64,000 nucleotides of DNA from Coprinus comatus (taxonomy: Eukaryota > Basidiomycota > Agaricomycetes > Agaricales > Agaricaceae): NCBI GenBank assembly GCA_034638255.1, contig JAWPGT010000005.1:496001-560000 (forward strand), given 5' to 3'. Of this stretch, positions 46,354 to 57,362 are shown piece after piece; the stretch's first letter is position 1; each line of letters opens with the position of its first letter. Under the pieces are notes generated by a model. It had not been told where the DNA came from. It was given only the letters and a program-made list of their open reading frames with translations, and made no database searches. The position numbers were made by a program, and so were the translations under genes.

Positions 46354-48202
46354 TCAGTCTGCACTGTTATGTCTTTTACCAGCTGTCAATATTTCAACGC
46401 CGGTCTCCGTAATTCTAGAAAAATATATTAGTGCCCATTTGATGGTTGCTTGGTTTATCTTGACACATACAATAATGTATCTTCAAACTGAGCACTTGGT
46501 TTCCCATCGACAGTTGTTGCAGTCCAATTGTCTGGCCAATGGATATCACCCCAATTGTGACCAAGATTTATCATCTACAGAAAGAGTGTTCAGCAAAAGG
46601 TATTGTCACGTTATACGCACATACTGGTTCTATTGTGAAACACTGAATGAACATCAGAGAAATGAGTAACCCATATAATGAATTCTGGACATACCATTCC
46701 AGGCTTCATGATTCCGACTGCCTTATTTTTGGCATAATGTGGGATATTGGGTGAACAATGGAAAAGATCGTTAATGCCGTGGCCAGTGTAAGTGCGGACA
46801 ACAGCGCATCCATTTGCCCGCGCAATAGGCTCTCTAAAATTCCATGAGAAGGAAATCCTTGAGAGTCAAAATGCACGAGATGCCTCACATGACTTTACCC
46901 AGCTCACGGAATGCAACTCCTGGTTTACAGATTGCGATTGCTGCATCAAGTGCTCGGCGTGTCGTACCAATAAGCTTTTTAGCGTCCTCTCCAATCTCTC
47001 CAACAGGATAAGTCTCGTTCAGGTCACCATGGAAGCCTGGCAGCATGTCAGTAATGCAGAATAAACATACACGAGTAATAATACCATCGTAATAGAGTGA
47101 AACATCTAAGGGATTCAGCGGTGATGAGTGGGTTAATTACATATCAAGAGGAGAGGACATTCAACTTACCAACATTAACAATATCTCCCTCTTTTAATTT
47201 CCTCTTGTCCGGAATGCCATGGCAGATAACCTCATTAACAGAACTACATAGGTGATAAAAGATTCGATGAGCTTGGATATTTCATATCGATATAATAGAA
47301 AGACCTACAGGCAAACAGATTTCGGGAAATTGCGATAATTAAGAGGCGATGGATATGCATTACGCTCAATGGTAGCATTATGTACGATCTCGTCAAGTTC
47401 ATCGGTTGTAATACCCGGTCGGATTGCTGCAGCGGCGATATCCAAAACTTCTCTTCCCAACTATACACACATATAAATATTTTGAACAAATCGAGTCCGA
47501 AATGAACATAAGAGATTTAGATTACTTACTCTACACACGGTGCGCATTTTTTCCTGTTCCTCGGGAGTCAAGATACGAGGTGGTTGACCAATTTTATTCG
47601 CTTCCGATCTTGGAATACCTGTTGACAGAAATAAATCGAAGAGTCTAATTAAACATTCTATCAAAAATCCTACCATCTTGAGCATAATCTGGTCGAGGTA
47701 TGTGCGCTGGTACTTGACGAGTGGGAGATAATGGATATAGCGGTCTCACACTGCCCGAATAATTATAATTATTCCAAGGTACGAAAGTATCACCTTTAAT
47801 TTGAAGTCTATGAGAATCACCACGAGAAAGAGCTGGATTTTTACATACCAGAATTTTGGGATAAAAAACCAGGTTTTAATATTTCATGAATGATCTTGTG
47901 CTTTTTCTGTATATTGTCCATTAATATGTCAAAAAAACCATCGTGGCGGTCGGCATACCCCTGACGACAAATTAAATTGATAAAGTATATGATCATACTC
48001 AGGAACTTACAGGCACTCTTGAAGCACTCCTGACCGCAGAAAAAAGAACCTTTGATCCCGAGCCTCGATTAATGGAAGGTTAGTTTGAACAATGGTTAGG
48101 AGTCAAGAAGCATAGTTACTTATTACAAGTAGGACACTCTAGTCGTGAAGGCGGGTTGCCATTTGGACACGTATCGCTTTGGCAAAGAGTGGGAGTGGCC
48201 AT
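46354..48202 (-). CDS. Methionine aminopeptidase 1 (MetAP1)
   Basis: Cytosolic, ribosome-associated metalloprotease that removes the initiator Met. The start at 48202 gives [20 protein letters not shown] with LECPTCNK, and after an intron [15 protein letters not shown]; together these are the N-terminal zinc-finger region typical of eukaryotic MetAP1. [17 protein letters not shown] follows. The pita-bread domain shows [48 protein letters not shown] joined to [13 protein letters not shown] (two metal Asp ligands), [20 protein letters not shown] (metal His) and, near the end, [19 protein letters not shown]. About nine introns, some with unclear boundaries around 47930-48040. All metal ligands read are intact. 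It is convergent with the GPAT gene. Confidence 0.92.
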
Positions 48203-48539
48203 CTTGAGTAGTTGAGGTCAAGGCTGTTAAGGCTCTTGATCGCAGTGTCTGAGGTTACGTAAGAAACAGCACATGTACATTAATAAGTGGCAAGTAGAGT
48301 ACGGACAAGAGTGTATGCGTATTAATATAGCAGAACTAATGATAATGCTAAGAGTGGACTAAACAAAGTGTCTATGCATACTGAGGAGAATGAAAACAAC
48401 ATGGAGACGAGACAACGGCCAAAAAGGAAAACAATGATTATGGAATGTTCAAATATAAAAATACGTGATAATGCGCGTTGAAAAAGAGGTAATGCAAGTG
48501 AAAAGTCGTATATACCAAAAAAAAGAGACAGAAGATGAA
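48203..48539. other. Intergenic region upstream of MetAP1
   Basis: 337 bp, AT-rich, carrying the MetAP1 promoter and the 3' flank of the next minus-strand gene. No clear motif. Confidence 0.4.
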
Positions 48540-49184
48540 TCAGTTGATGACCTCGAGTTTGAATGCGATTTTGGTATCACTGCATGCCTTCCTCAAGGCT
48601 TTGAGGTGTGATGGCCCAAAAATTTCCGTGAGCGCAGCCTCATTTTCATTGAGCCATGATATGGGGGGCAGACCACGCGTGGTTCGGTAAATGCCTTGAG
48701 GAAAACGCTCTTCAAAAACAAGGGTCACAACACCAGTTAGCAGACACTGGATTAGATTAAGGATGTCATTGATAGGAGGGCAGATTTTTCGCATAGATTC
48801 GAAAATATCGCTGTGAAAGACCATTTCCCATTGGACTCGTCTCTCTGGAGAGAAAAAGGAGCTGGCGTGAATTGGGAGCTGAAGCTTGAGCTTTGGCCCT
48901 GCAGGGAGGCCGATGGACGACCGCCATATGGAAGTAGTTTCGAGAGACATAAGAAGGCGGGAGTCAGGGGTAGGTGCTTCGACCCACTTGTAGTCTCTGA
49001 CGAGACGGTTCTTTAGTTGCTGGAGCCAACGATGGGAGCGAACATAAGTTGCACCAAGGGCCTCCGCAGTTGTGAGTGGTATGCGGGTGCGTTGTGCCCA
49101 GTCGTCCATATTTCTGACATCGCTAGAGAAGACGACCTCAGGCTTGGATGAGGATTGCATGGGTGGGAGATGGAGAGCAGACAA
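48540..49184 (-). CDS. Orphan single-exon protein, 214 residues
   Basis: I do not recognise this gene. One uninterrupted frame from ATG at 49184 to the stop at 48540 is unusual among these intron-rich neighbours. The protein is soluble and probably folded: MSALHLPPMQSSSKPEVVFS, DDWAQRTRIPLTTAEALGAT, HRWLQQLKNRLVRDYKWVE, a hydrophobic core near PPINDILNLIQCLLTGVVTL, and ISWLNENEAALTEIFGPSHL. It has no signal peptide or clear membrane helix. An ATG eight codons in (MQSSSKPEV) is another possible start. Balanced amino-acid composition and length support a real gene. It lies on the same strand as MetAP1 with 337 bp between. Confidence 0.6.
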   Translation of the reverse strand: MSALHLPPMQSSSKPEVVFSSDVRNMDDWAQRTRIPLTTAEALGATYVRSHRWLQQLKNRLVRDYKWVEAPTPDSRLLMSLETTSIWRSSIGLPAGPKLKLQLPIHASSFFSPERRVQWEMVFHSDIFESMRKICPPINDILNLIQCLLTGVVTLVFEERFPQGIYRTTRGLPPISWLNENEAALTEIFGPSHLKALRKACSDTKIAFKLEVIN

Positions 49185-50008
49185 CTGGGCGGAAGGAGTC
49201 TATAAACTGTCGAGAAGAACATAGGAACTAGGGTTCGCTTACGATAAATAGAAAAGAGCGTTGCAGAGGCGCTGAGAAGATCGATAAGAAGGGCGAGGCG
49301 GTGATGGGTTGAGGGCTTGGGGTGCGGGGGGGAAGGAGCTAGGCAGAGGAACTATTCATACTTTGGGGCAGCCTTTTGTAGCGGGCGGCAGTCGGACCCT
49401 GGCAGACGAAATGAATATTAAAAAGCGTCGGGCGAAAATACACGTGTATTCACCCCCGACTCTTTGGGCACAGACCCCCTTTCTCCCCAAATACGTCCTT
49501 CTCCCCATTCCTCCCTCCGTTCCCATCCCTGTCGTCGCCAGCATGCTATTTTTTTTTACCTGCATTCTTCTCCGTCTATCCGACCCTAAGCATATTGTTC
49601 GTCCTGTTTCAGCCGGTCGGGATTACCTTTTGGGGCAGTTTCTCTGGCAACCAGTCTACTTCCTGTCAGCCTTGAAATTAGCACCAGCCCGTCATCCGCG
49701 CCATTCGTCTTCCGTGCGCAGAACTACGGCACAGCGCAGAGTAGCCACATTAATAGCACCACCACATGTTTTCTCTTAGCCATACGGACGGAAATTCTGT
49801 AGTAAAGTCCGGGTCAATCTGCGCCAAGCTAGCGTCAGTAAAGCTCATATTCGTTCCCACAATCATTAGAGTCTCTGCGTGTATTAGATGAAGGCAAGAT
49901 GAGAACATGATTGTCACGCATGTCACGCACACCTTGAACGACGTATTGCAGTGTTAACAACACAAGATGACTCAATCACTCATCTGAAAAGAAGCTACCC
50001 GACCTTCA
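49185..50008. other. Intergenic region before eIF2B alpha
   Basis: About 820 bp. A CACGTG E-box sits at 49441-49446. A 156-codon frame (49309-49779, +) looks non-coding. It should contain the promoters of the orphan gene (-) and of eIF2B alpha (+). Confidence 0.4.
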
Positions 50009-51492
50009 ATGGACCAGCAATCCCAGCCAGATGTCTCTCTCGACAACTCCTTTGATTTGTATCAGGCTTTCCAACGCATTCTCAAGGACGACCAGGTACA
50101 TTGCTTCAATCCATTCTCCATTCCCCACCCTCTCAATTCTCCAGATCTCAACTCCTCTTGCCGCTATCCTGGCTCTCACAGAGGTCATTGAAAACTCAAA
50201 TGGTAGTCACATACTTGCCTCGTCTGCATTTCCGCTCATCTGCTTTAATTCGCAGCCGGCACTATGTTTGAACTTGTAAAGGCCCTTAATGACGGTTCAG
50301 AAATGCTTAAGCGACGTACACCCAACCCTATCAGTCTGAATGCTGGCTGTGAACTGTTCATCGCCTTTGTCACTCTCTTTCCACACGATTCCGATGTATA
50401 TTAGCTTCTCATCCTTTGCTTCACGTAAAACTGATAATCCCGAATAGAATTTTGCAGATCTCAAAAGGGAGCTCATCCGCCAGGGTCAACAATATACCGC
50501 AGAAGCCCTGACATATCGCCAGAAAATAGCCAACCTTGCGGTTGGATTTATAAAAGATGGGTCGGTGGTAAGCACATCTACATCACATTTTTTGCTTCAT
50601 CCCTTTTCGGTAAATTTATCGTTATCGTAGATCTTAACACACTCATACTCCAGAGTGGTAATGCAGACCTTGCTTCTAGCGCACAAGCACAAACGGATAT
50701 CAGGTTTGTGATAATCTGAAAGGATTTATAACATGTTTTATCGGCTTATCGTACCAACCCCCTTCGTAGTCTTTGTGACAGAAGCGCGTCCTCGTGGGCT
50801 TGGGTGCGTCTGTTGTAGATCTTCCTACTGGTTATGCAACTAACCTGGTGCAGAATAAAAACTGCTGAGGCCTTGAGTGCTGCCGGAATACCATGTTCTG
50901 TAATATTGGATGCTGCAGTAGCCTATGTGATGGACAAAGTTGACTTCGTTCTGGTCGGCTCGGAAGCTGTGGTCGAGAGTGGTGGTCTTATCAACGCGGT
51001 TGGAAGCAATCAAATTGCGATCATCGCAAAGGCAGCTAATAAGCCATTTTATGCACTTGCAGAAAGGTGCCAATATCTTCAACATTACCCTCTCTATCAC
51101 GTTCCTGACAATCTGTTAGCTACAAGTTCCATCGTCTCTTTCCGCTCTCGCAATATGACTTGCCGAGTCAAAATACAAAAATATTTTCGTTCACTCAAAA
51201 TCTCATGAATGGACCAGGTGCAGGGTCCACCGTGCCCTTGAAATCCTCCAATGGCAGCTGCAATGATACCGATGCTCGTTCTGTTTCTACCAAAATAACC
51301 CAGGAACTGATTTGTCAAAATAACCCGGACGTTGATTATACTAGGTATGACAACAGTTCTCTCGCTTGGTTCATTACCGTATTAATTGACTTCTGGCATA
51401 GACCGGATTTAATTTCCCTTGTCTTTTCTGACGTGGGTAGTCTGACACCCGAGGGAGTCAGTCAGTACCTAGTTGGCATGTTTGCGGGGTGA
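50009..51492 (+). CDS. GCN3: Translation initiation factor eIF2B subunit alpha (Gcn3)
   Basis: Regulatory subunit of the eIF2B guanine-nucleotide exchange factor; senses phosphorylated eIF2 in the integrated stress response. The start at 50009 gives MDQQSQPDVSLDNSFDLYQA. Exons then supply LPLAAILALTEVIENSNAGT (joined), ALNDGSEMLKRRTPNPISLN, AGCELFIAFVTLFPHDS, LKRELIRQGQQYTAEALTYR and VILTHSYSRVVMQTL. The Rossmann-like half has ISVFVTEARPRGLGIKTAEA, AAGIPCSVILDAAVAYVMDK, DFVLVGSEAVVESGGLINAV and NKPFYALAES. The C-terminus reads NPDVDYTR joined to PDLISLVFSDVGSLTPEGVS, ending QYLVGMFAG. Six or seven introns. All family landmarks are present, so the call is firm. Confidence 0.93.
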
Positions 51493-52341
51493 ACTACCTT
51501 CCCACCATGTCTCATCGTAATGTTCTGTTTTTCAAACGGGGTTATATTCAAATGTCAACAATTCTGGACGATGGAGGCCACGGACGAACGATAATCATGT
51601 CCTACTCCAGTTGCCCGCGATTGTGATTCATTAGATAAAACTGATGGGAAAAGCAGTCCACATGTACGAATATTAATCTCTCGTGTTCCACACGACATCA
51701 TCTTTGACGGGTGTGTTCTTAGTCAGTCACATTTTACAATCCATCATGAAAAAATAACAATTACTATATGCAACTTAATCTGGCCACCCATCACCTGTCT
51801 ACTGACAACGTCTGTCTACTGGCACCCACTGGCATGCAGTTACTTGCTTCCTATTTTCACTAATTCCCTTGAGAACCTTGGGAAAAAGTGATATTGTAGT
51901 TTCATGGGGCTAGAGAGGAGGAATCAAAGCCATGGAACTCAGATCGCGAGTTTGGGTTTAGACTTTTAGCGCACGGGTGGCAGATGCTCTCACCTATAAA
52001 CATAGTGCTTATATCATGCTAGAGGCAATCCCTCGGATCGATTTTAATTTTACTCAAGCGGTGCGTTCGGTTGCTTCATCGGAATTCGGATCCACTATGT
52101 GATACATATGGTGGATCATCTTGATACGTATATTTGTTCAGAAAACAGTAACCCGGATTGGTAAATCGATGTTAAATCAGTCCCAATCTAATGTTCAAAT
52201 TCGAGTTGAAGCAATCAGCGATATTTTTTGTACCCAATTGATTTGTACAGTATAAAATATGACGTGCAAGGCATGTTAAACATTCAGACCTCTCCTGCGG
52301 AAGTATAACTGCTTCTCAAATTCCCCTTTCACTCCTCAAAC
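51493..52341. other. Intergenic region with TATA box before the Cys-rich gene
   Basis: About 850 bp without a supportable gene. A TATA-like tataaaatat at 52251-52260 lies about 90 bp before the ATG of the small Cys-rich protein and is followed by a CT-rich leader. Confidence 0.45.
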
Positions 52342-52824
52342 ATGTGTCGTTGGCTCCAGTGCGTAGTCGTTGTCCAAAAACCTTCTTTCTCAGTCAACTT
52401 TCCACATGTAGACTGAGAAACATATACACCAGCTGCGGCCATATGACAGCCGAAGTAAGTCCAACGGTTCCGTGGCTATGTCTCCACATACTCATATGCC
52501 TCTTAGCCCGACCAATTGGTATTTGAAACCTTATCCTTGATTGTTCTCCAAACAATGCTGAGGACGTGTCCACAGATCCAGTGCGACGACCGTTATTGCA
52601 AATTTAGTACAACCCACCCTGCAAGCTGTAAACCTCCCGAATGCATTACATCATGTTGGCAATAGTGAGTCTCTGCGTCGCTTCTGTTAATGGGAAGTAC
52701 TCAACAAAATATATCATTCATGTTTGAAGCCGACAATTTCCGAACCAGTATGGTAAGATCTTCTCTTTTGCTTTTTGCCAATCCAGTTAGACTGAGGGGA
52801 TTGCCAATGATGGGATCTAGATAG
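52342..52824 (+). CDS. Small conserved Cys/His-rich protein (CGH ... CWQYRQFP type)
   Basis: A short multi-exon gene seen only after splicing. Exon 1 (52342-52358) encodes MCRWL. Exon 2 (52394-52454) gives QLSTCRLRNIYTSCGHMTAE. Exon 3 (52576-52664) gives IQCDDRYCKFSTTHPASC then KPPECITSCWQ. Exon 4 (52730-52752) continues YRQFPNQY. The string C..CGH..C..C.FS..HP..C..P.C...CWQYRQFP has Cys/His spacing suggestive of a compact zinc-binding fold, and I associate it with a recurrent uncharacterised basidiomycete family. The last exon and stop (about 52820-52824) are uncertain. All donors are good (GTAAGT, GTGAGT, GTAAG). There is no signal peptide. Function unknown. Confidence 0.55.
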
Positions 52825-52899
52825 GACATATAAGAGGTACTGTCCGACCTGCGCGAGATCGAGGGAGGGTGGTTCCTCTACTTGAATGTGAAAGACGTC

Positions 52900-53880
52900 A
52901 GACGTGGGCACGAGTCCTGTGACATAAAATCCCCATGCAGTATTGTAACACAGGAAATATAGTTCTAGGCCGTTTCATGTATACCAATAGCTTGAATAGA
53001 ACGTGACATTGAAGAAGCACAGTGGATGTGTGTTTGGGGGGCATTTGCGGCAGAACATCCTGAGTGTGGCGAAATGTTATGTTATGAATGATATATCCCA
53101 CAACGCGACCCCACGGAGGTGAGGACCGTAAATGAATTTTGGAGTTTGGGGTGATGTATTAGAAAGGGAAATCATCCTGATACTTACTTGATACTAGGTA
53201 ATCCCGGACTACGTCACTAGTTCATTTTTTAGTATCGGATGTTTGTCCGGAAAATCCCATACACGCCGAGTGCTAGATGACGCTGATTGGTAGGATATAT
53301 AGAACACGAGCAAAAATGCCAAGTGTGGGCATCTCATTTTTGGATCAGTCATTAAGCATGCAAGTGTAGAGTACATGCCTTGGACACGCGCTGGCGACGC
53401 AAAAAAAGGACCATAGACCGTAGCCAAATCTAATCGGGAGCCTGCAAGAGTCCAGAAGTTCAAGAAGGAAATTAGAATACCGAGTTGTTGGCTCTTTCCC
53501 TGTCGCACGGAAATATGAGTGGGACTTTTTTTTCTTTCGCTGTATGTCATATCTAGACCGATAACAATTTAATCATTACTTACACCCAGGTCATGAGCTT
53601 CACGGGAGATATGATTTCATAGTTTGCATAAGACGGAAGGAATGTCACAGAATACTCGAGTATAACCACTAGTCGGCTCTTTTCTTTGTGGAGTCCAGGA
53701 ACTCTGATAACATGATGTGCAGGTCCAGATGTAACTAAGGCTTGTAGGATGGCGTGGTATATCTTGACGTCGGCAGAGAAATATACAAGAGCCGGAAACC
53801 TGGTGCAAAACATGAGTCTAAGGGCTGTCAATATGTTGTCGGCCCCTTGCAGAGCTGCCAAAGTTTCTACCTTTAACCGA
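52900..53880 (-). pseudogene. Possible multi-exon gene or gene relic, unrecognised
   Basis: Minus-strand open stretches read like exons. At 53580-53890: ALQGADNILTALRLMFCTRF, then PALVYFSADVKIYHAILQAL. At 53209-53490: QQLGILISFLNFWTLAGSRL, then LDLATVYGPFFASPARVQGM. Near 52830-52920: VTGLVPTSDVFHIQVEEPPS, then LDLAQVGQYLLYVL. A GTAAGT donor follows the first stretch. However, no good ATG begins it, the phases do not join cleanly, and the right-hand part would overlap the small Cys-rich gene on the other strand. A decayed gene is as likely as a live one. No family recognised. Confidence 0.25.
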
Positions 53881-53983
53881 CCTACAACAATTACCGGGTA
53901 TGGGAAATTACATAATCACGTCAATTAGTTCGAACATTGCACCAGCTGTTCTAGGTTCTTCACAATCTTTGAACAGCTTGAAT

Positions 53984-55321
53984 ATGGCAACAAACACTGA
54001 TTCTCAGTGGCTGTTTTCCTTGTCAGACCTACAGGCCACACCTTCGGAACTGCCTCTGGCGAAAGAGTTGTATGATCGAGCCAGAGGTGTGGAATTTCTC
54101 TTCCGCTTGGGTTCATCACTCGCTCTGTTCGTCTTTTGTTACATCACGGCAACGAATGTTCTGATGTATTGCGGCATAGTCCAACTTCATCCATGTGTAC
54201 AGCTGCAACATGGTTCCATCGGTTTTATATGCGATATTCAATGAATGACTTCCACCGTCAAGTAAGATTCACCCAACTATTTCACATTCGACGCGTAATA
54301 CCTGCCATATTCAGGACGTGGCTGCTGCTTGTATATTTCTTGCGACTAAAACAGAAGAATGTGGACGCAAACTTCGAGATGTGGCGAGGGTATGTCAAGC
54401 CAAAATACACAACACGGATGTCAACAATATCCCTGCGGATGGAAAAGTATGTAGTTATTGCATCATTTACATTGATTCGCATGAAACAAGAATCGTTGGC
54501 GTCTTCAACTAGGAAGTAGAACAATGTCAAGCCTCCATTCTTCTCACTGAGGAAGTTCTTCTGGAGGCCATTTGCTTTGATTTTGTGGTTGAAAATCCCC
54601 ATGCTGATTTAGTTGACATATTTGAAGCGGCAGACACCGATGCCTTGGTACAGGAATATGCATGGAGTATAGCACATGATTCGTCAGCTATTATTGCTTT
54701 CCTCGTTTACTATTTCTAATGTGGCTGAATTCAGTTATCGGACGCCGTTGTGCATTCTTTACCCCCCGAAGATCATCGCAATCGCTTGTTATGTTCTCTC
54801 GGAGCGAATTCATGATGGGCCTAATTCGCCTTCTCTGGATGCTCGCATTTCGGCTACTGCTCCTTCTACATCCCTCCCAACTCCACCCACTCATAAGCCA
54901 CCTTCGCCAGATGCAACGAGATTCGCTATCGAACATTTTCAGCTCATGGAAAGCGAGTTATCTTCTGTCGCAGGTGAGAAGATACGTATTCAAATGCCTT
55001 GCTGCTGGTTTCATCTCCGCACCATAGTGGCCCTAGCCATTCTTCTTGACTTCTATGGTGCCCAAGATACGGATTCCCTGTATCCATATCTTTCGGCCAT
55101 CAATTCAGTAAGTTATTTACTTATAGGATACCCCTATCTAATATGTCCAGGTACAACCTCCTACATCTTCGGTGTATGGCATGAGACTTTTCACACCATT
55201 CACGATAATGGCCCAGACTTCTAATGAAATAGCAAATCAAGAATCCTTCGATAGTAGAACTCCAAATTCTTCGCATGGTGGACGGACTCCAGCAACCCAT
55301 ACCTCAGAGACCCAGAACTAA
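53984..55321 (+). CDS. Cyclin T/K/C-type transcriptional cyclin (Pch1/Bur2/Ctk2-like)
   Basis: Partner of a transcription-elongation CDK (Cdk9/Cdk12 type). The start at 53984 gives MATNTDSQWLFSLSDLQATP, then ELYDRARGVEFLFRLGSSLA. After an intron comes LPTSSMCTAATWFHRFYMRY with SMNDFHRQ, and after another DVAAACIFLATKTEECGRKL, the cyclin-box core (KTEE). It goes on with LLTEEVLLEAICFDFVVENP, HADLVDIFEAADTDALVQEY, then TPLCILYPPKIIAIACYVLS, the second cyclin fold. The tail is Ser/Thr/Pro-rich, ending GGRTPATHTSETQN. About six introns. A 28-codon upstream extension in frame from 53900 is possible but not family-like. Cyclin family is firm; the precise CDK partner is inferred. Confidence 0.88.
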
Positions 55322-55332
55322 ATGTGCAAAGT

Positions 55333-56562
55333 TCAAACCAGCCAATCTCCACGATCGATAATATTTCCTTCTTGTATCATGGATCCATATAGCACTGGGT
55401 TCGGCCTATAAATACCACCTAAGTCAATTTGGTCCTTTGCTATTTGTCGCCAGTTGAGGATCAGATCGATGGGTACGGATTTTTGGCGCGTCATAGGCGC
55501 AGAACATTCATCCACAAAATCGCTCAATGTCACATTCGCGGATAGGGAGCTCAAATGTGCGGACGTAGATGCATCTAGTTTAAATCAGTACATTGTCGTC
55601 ATCGGCACGTTTGTTTATCGATATATACCTTCGCTTTTCCCGTCCCAGTTTAATTCTGAACTCTCTGGAAGAGGCATACTGGTTTGTGCGTTCGGAACAA
55701 TAATCCCTGTGGTAAGTGCAGTGATTGGCTCAGGAACCTAAAAACGCAGTGACGGTGTCAGTATAGTTAAGCCAATTTATGATATTGGAGCAGTTAAGAG
55801 AAAATGCAGTGTCAAGAAAATTGCCGGAGCGAGAGAACCCCACCTTTGGGATTTCAAGTCCACCGAGATCGCCCGGCATGGAGCAGGCGGTCCAGTACGT
55901 TAGATATTCGAGTATCATCTGACCATCCTCGACTTGATTGGGTTCGGAAACGAATGCTGAATGCCACCCTAGAAGGAAAAGGGTGAGATACAAAGTCGGA
56001 TGCTTTCATTTAAATTAACCTTGAGAAAAGAAACCAAAGGCCCAAATGTTATAGGAAGTAACCACGAACCACCTAGTGTTATGTCTAACGCATACGTCCC
56101 AGATCTAGTTTTAAGGTTGATTGGTTATTTTTTAACACTCAACTTAACTGATCAGCCTACCTTCGCCCACAACCCCTGGCTTGCATTCAATTTGGTAGGA
56201 AACGCGTTTCCTGCTCGTACATGGGGCGGAAGCTTCGAAATTAACATTCAGACTTCAGCTTGAAAGAGTCTGGATGAAAGACTTCATACCGAGGAGCAAT
56301 TACTAAAGTCTTGAAAGTCAGCAGAGGACAATACCCAAGGAGGTTGGTATGCGATGACAAGAGAGTTCTCAGATCTCTCGTAAATCGTACCCTCCTTTGT
56401 CCTTGACCATAGGAAGGTATCAAAAATATTTTGGTCAATCTCTTCGGTGTCATTCGGTCCGAACCTCCACTCTTTAGTTTGGGGAAATAACAGATGTAGC
56501 AGCCTTTGAGTGGATTGCAATGGGAAATGTTTTAAGGCATTCGAAAATCTGATATATATCAT
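55333..56562 (-). CDS. Unrecognised conserved-looking fungal protein (WFVVTSY..WAFGFFS)
   Basis: No named family recognised. Splicing gives one coherent frame. From ATG 56562: MIYIRFSNALKHFPLQSTQR, TKEWRFGPNDTEEIDQNIFD, ENSLVIAYQPPWVLSSADFQ and DFSNCSS. Further exons give LPPHVRAGNAFPTKLNASQG, LWAKIWDVCVRHNTRWFVVT, SYNIWAFGFFSQ, GWHSAFVSEPNQVEDGQMIL, EYLTYWTACSMPGDLGGLEI, VPEPITALTTGIIVPNAQTS and finally ASTSAHLSSLSANVTLSDFV down to IIDRGDWLV. Five clean GT..AG introns of 50-110 bp. The pattern of a CVRHNTRWFVVTSY beta-strand core followed by an acidic loop suggests a nuclease- or kinase-like compact domain, but I will not assign one. The N-terminus is the weakest part. The gene is compact, convergent with the cyclin gene and only 11 bp from its stop. 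Confidence 0.6.
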
Positions 56563-57362
56563 TTGAGAATTCAATTTTCAAGTGTAAGAAATGTAGGCCT
56601 TTCACCCGTTAATGTCATTTATCAAAACGTTTATACTTCGATCGATATTATGTTGTGCTTCAGGCATACGTTTATATCTGTCATCAGAGTACACGTTCTT
56701 TACAATCCCTATAAACGTTGTGGTGTCAATTTTCTGCGTATGAAGATTGCCGGAAGTGCATACATGCCGAAATGCGCTCGTATAGAACGGAATGTTCCAA
56801 CTGGTATATACATTCCAGACGCCTCCAAGGTTCTGACCGAGAGCTCAAATTATCATTGTAGTTTCGACCTCCATCAAGGGGTTCATTTAGGATCCTTGGC
56901 AGCTGAGGCAAGGGATTGTAAGTTGTTATGTAGTTATCTAGACCCTTCTTTGTTGTGAGTGGCATGATGACGAGAGATACCAGAGTCTACGTAAGACAGA
57001 GAAAGAGAGAGAATGATAACTCTTTTTGAACGTGGATACCATTATTTATGCTGCAAAGAGAGTAAGGGCACATAGCTGCAACGTATTGTTCCCCAAAAAG
57101 AATAATTGAAGTGTCTATTCTTGAATCGGGCGGCGTGGGAAATGCATCACTACGTTTCTTTGTTCTTCGTCATGGGCCAACGTAACATTCCTTGTTCTTT
57201 TCATTTGTCGGTTCCGGTGGACTTCAAGTCTTTTACGTCTCTTGTTTTTGTTTTCCGTTGCAGACTACTCGGGCATAATAGAAAAAGCTTATTGACTAAC
57301 TACTCGTGTGCCACGGAAATGATTGTAAATGCAAATAGAGGAATGGATAACAAGATGATAAG
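56563..57362. other. Intergenic region between two unrecognised divergent genes
   Basis: About 800 bp, AT-rich. Open frames on both strands between 56563 and 56965 look weakly protein-like (for example KIAGSAYMPKCARIERNVP, +) and could be undetected exons. No clear support. Confidence 0.35.

Noticed and set aside
49309..49779. 156-codon open frame on + strand before eIF2B alpha
   Set aside because: Composition follows local base bias; no conserved-looking segment. It spans the probable promoter of the minus-strand orphan.
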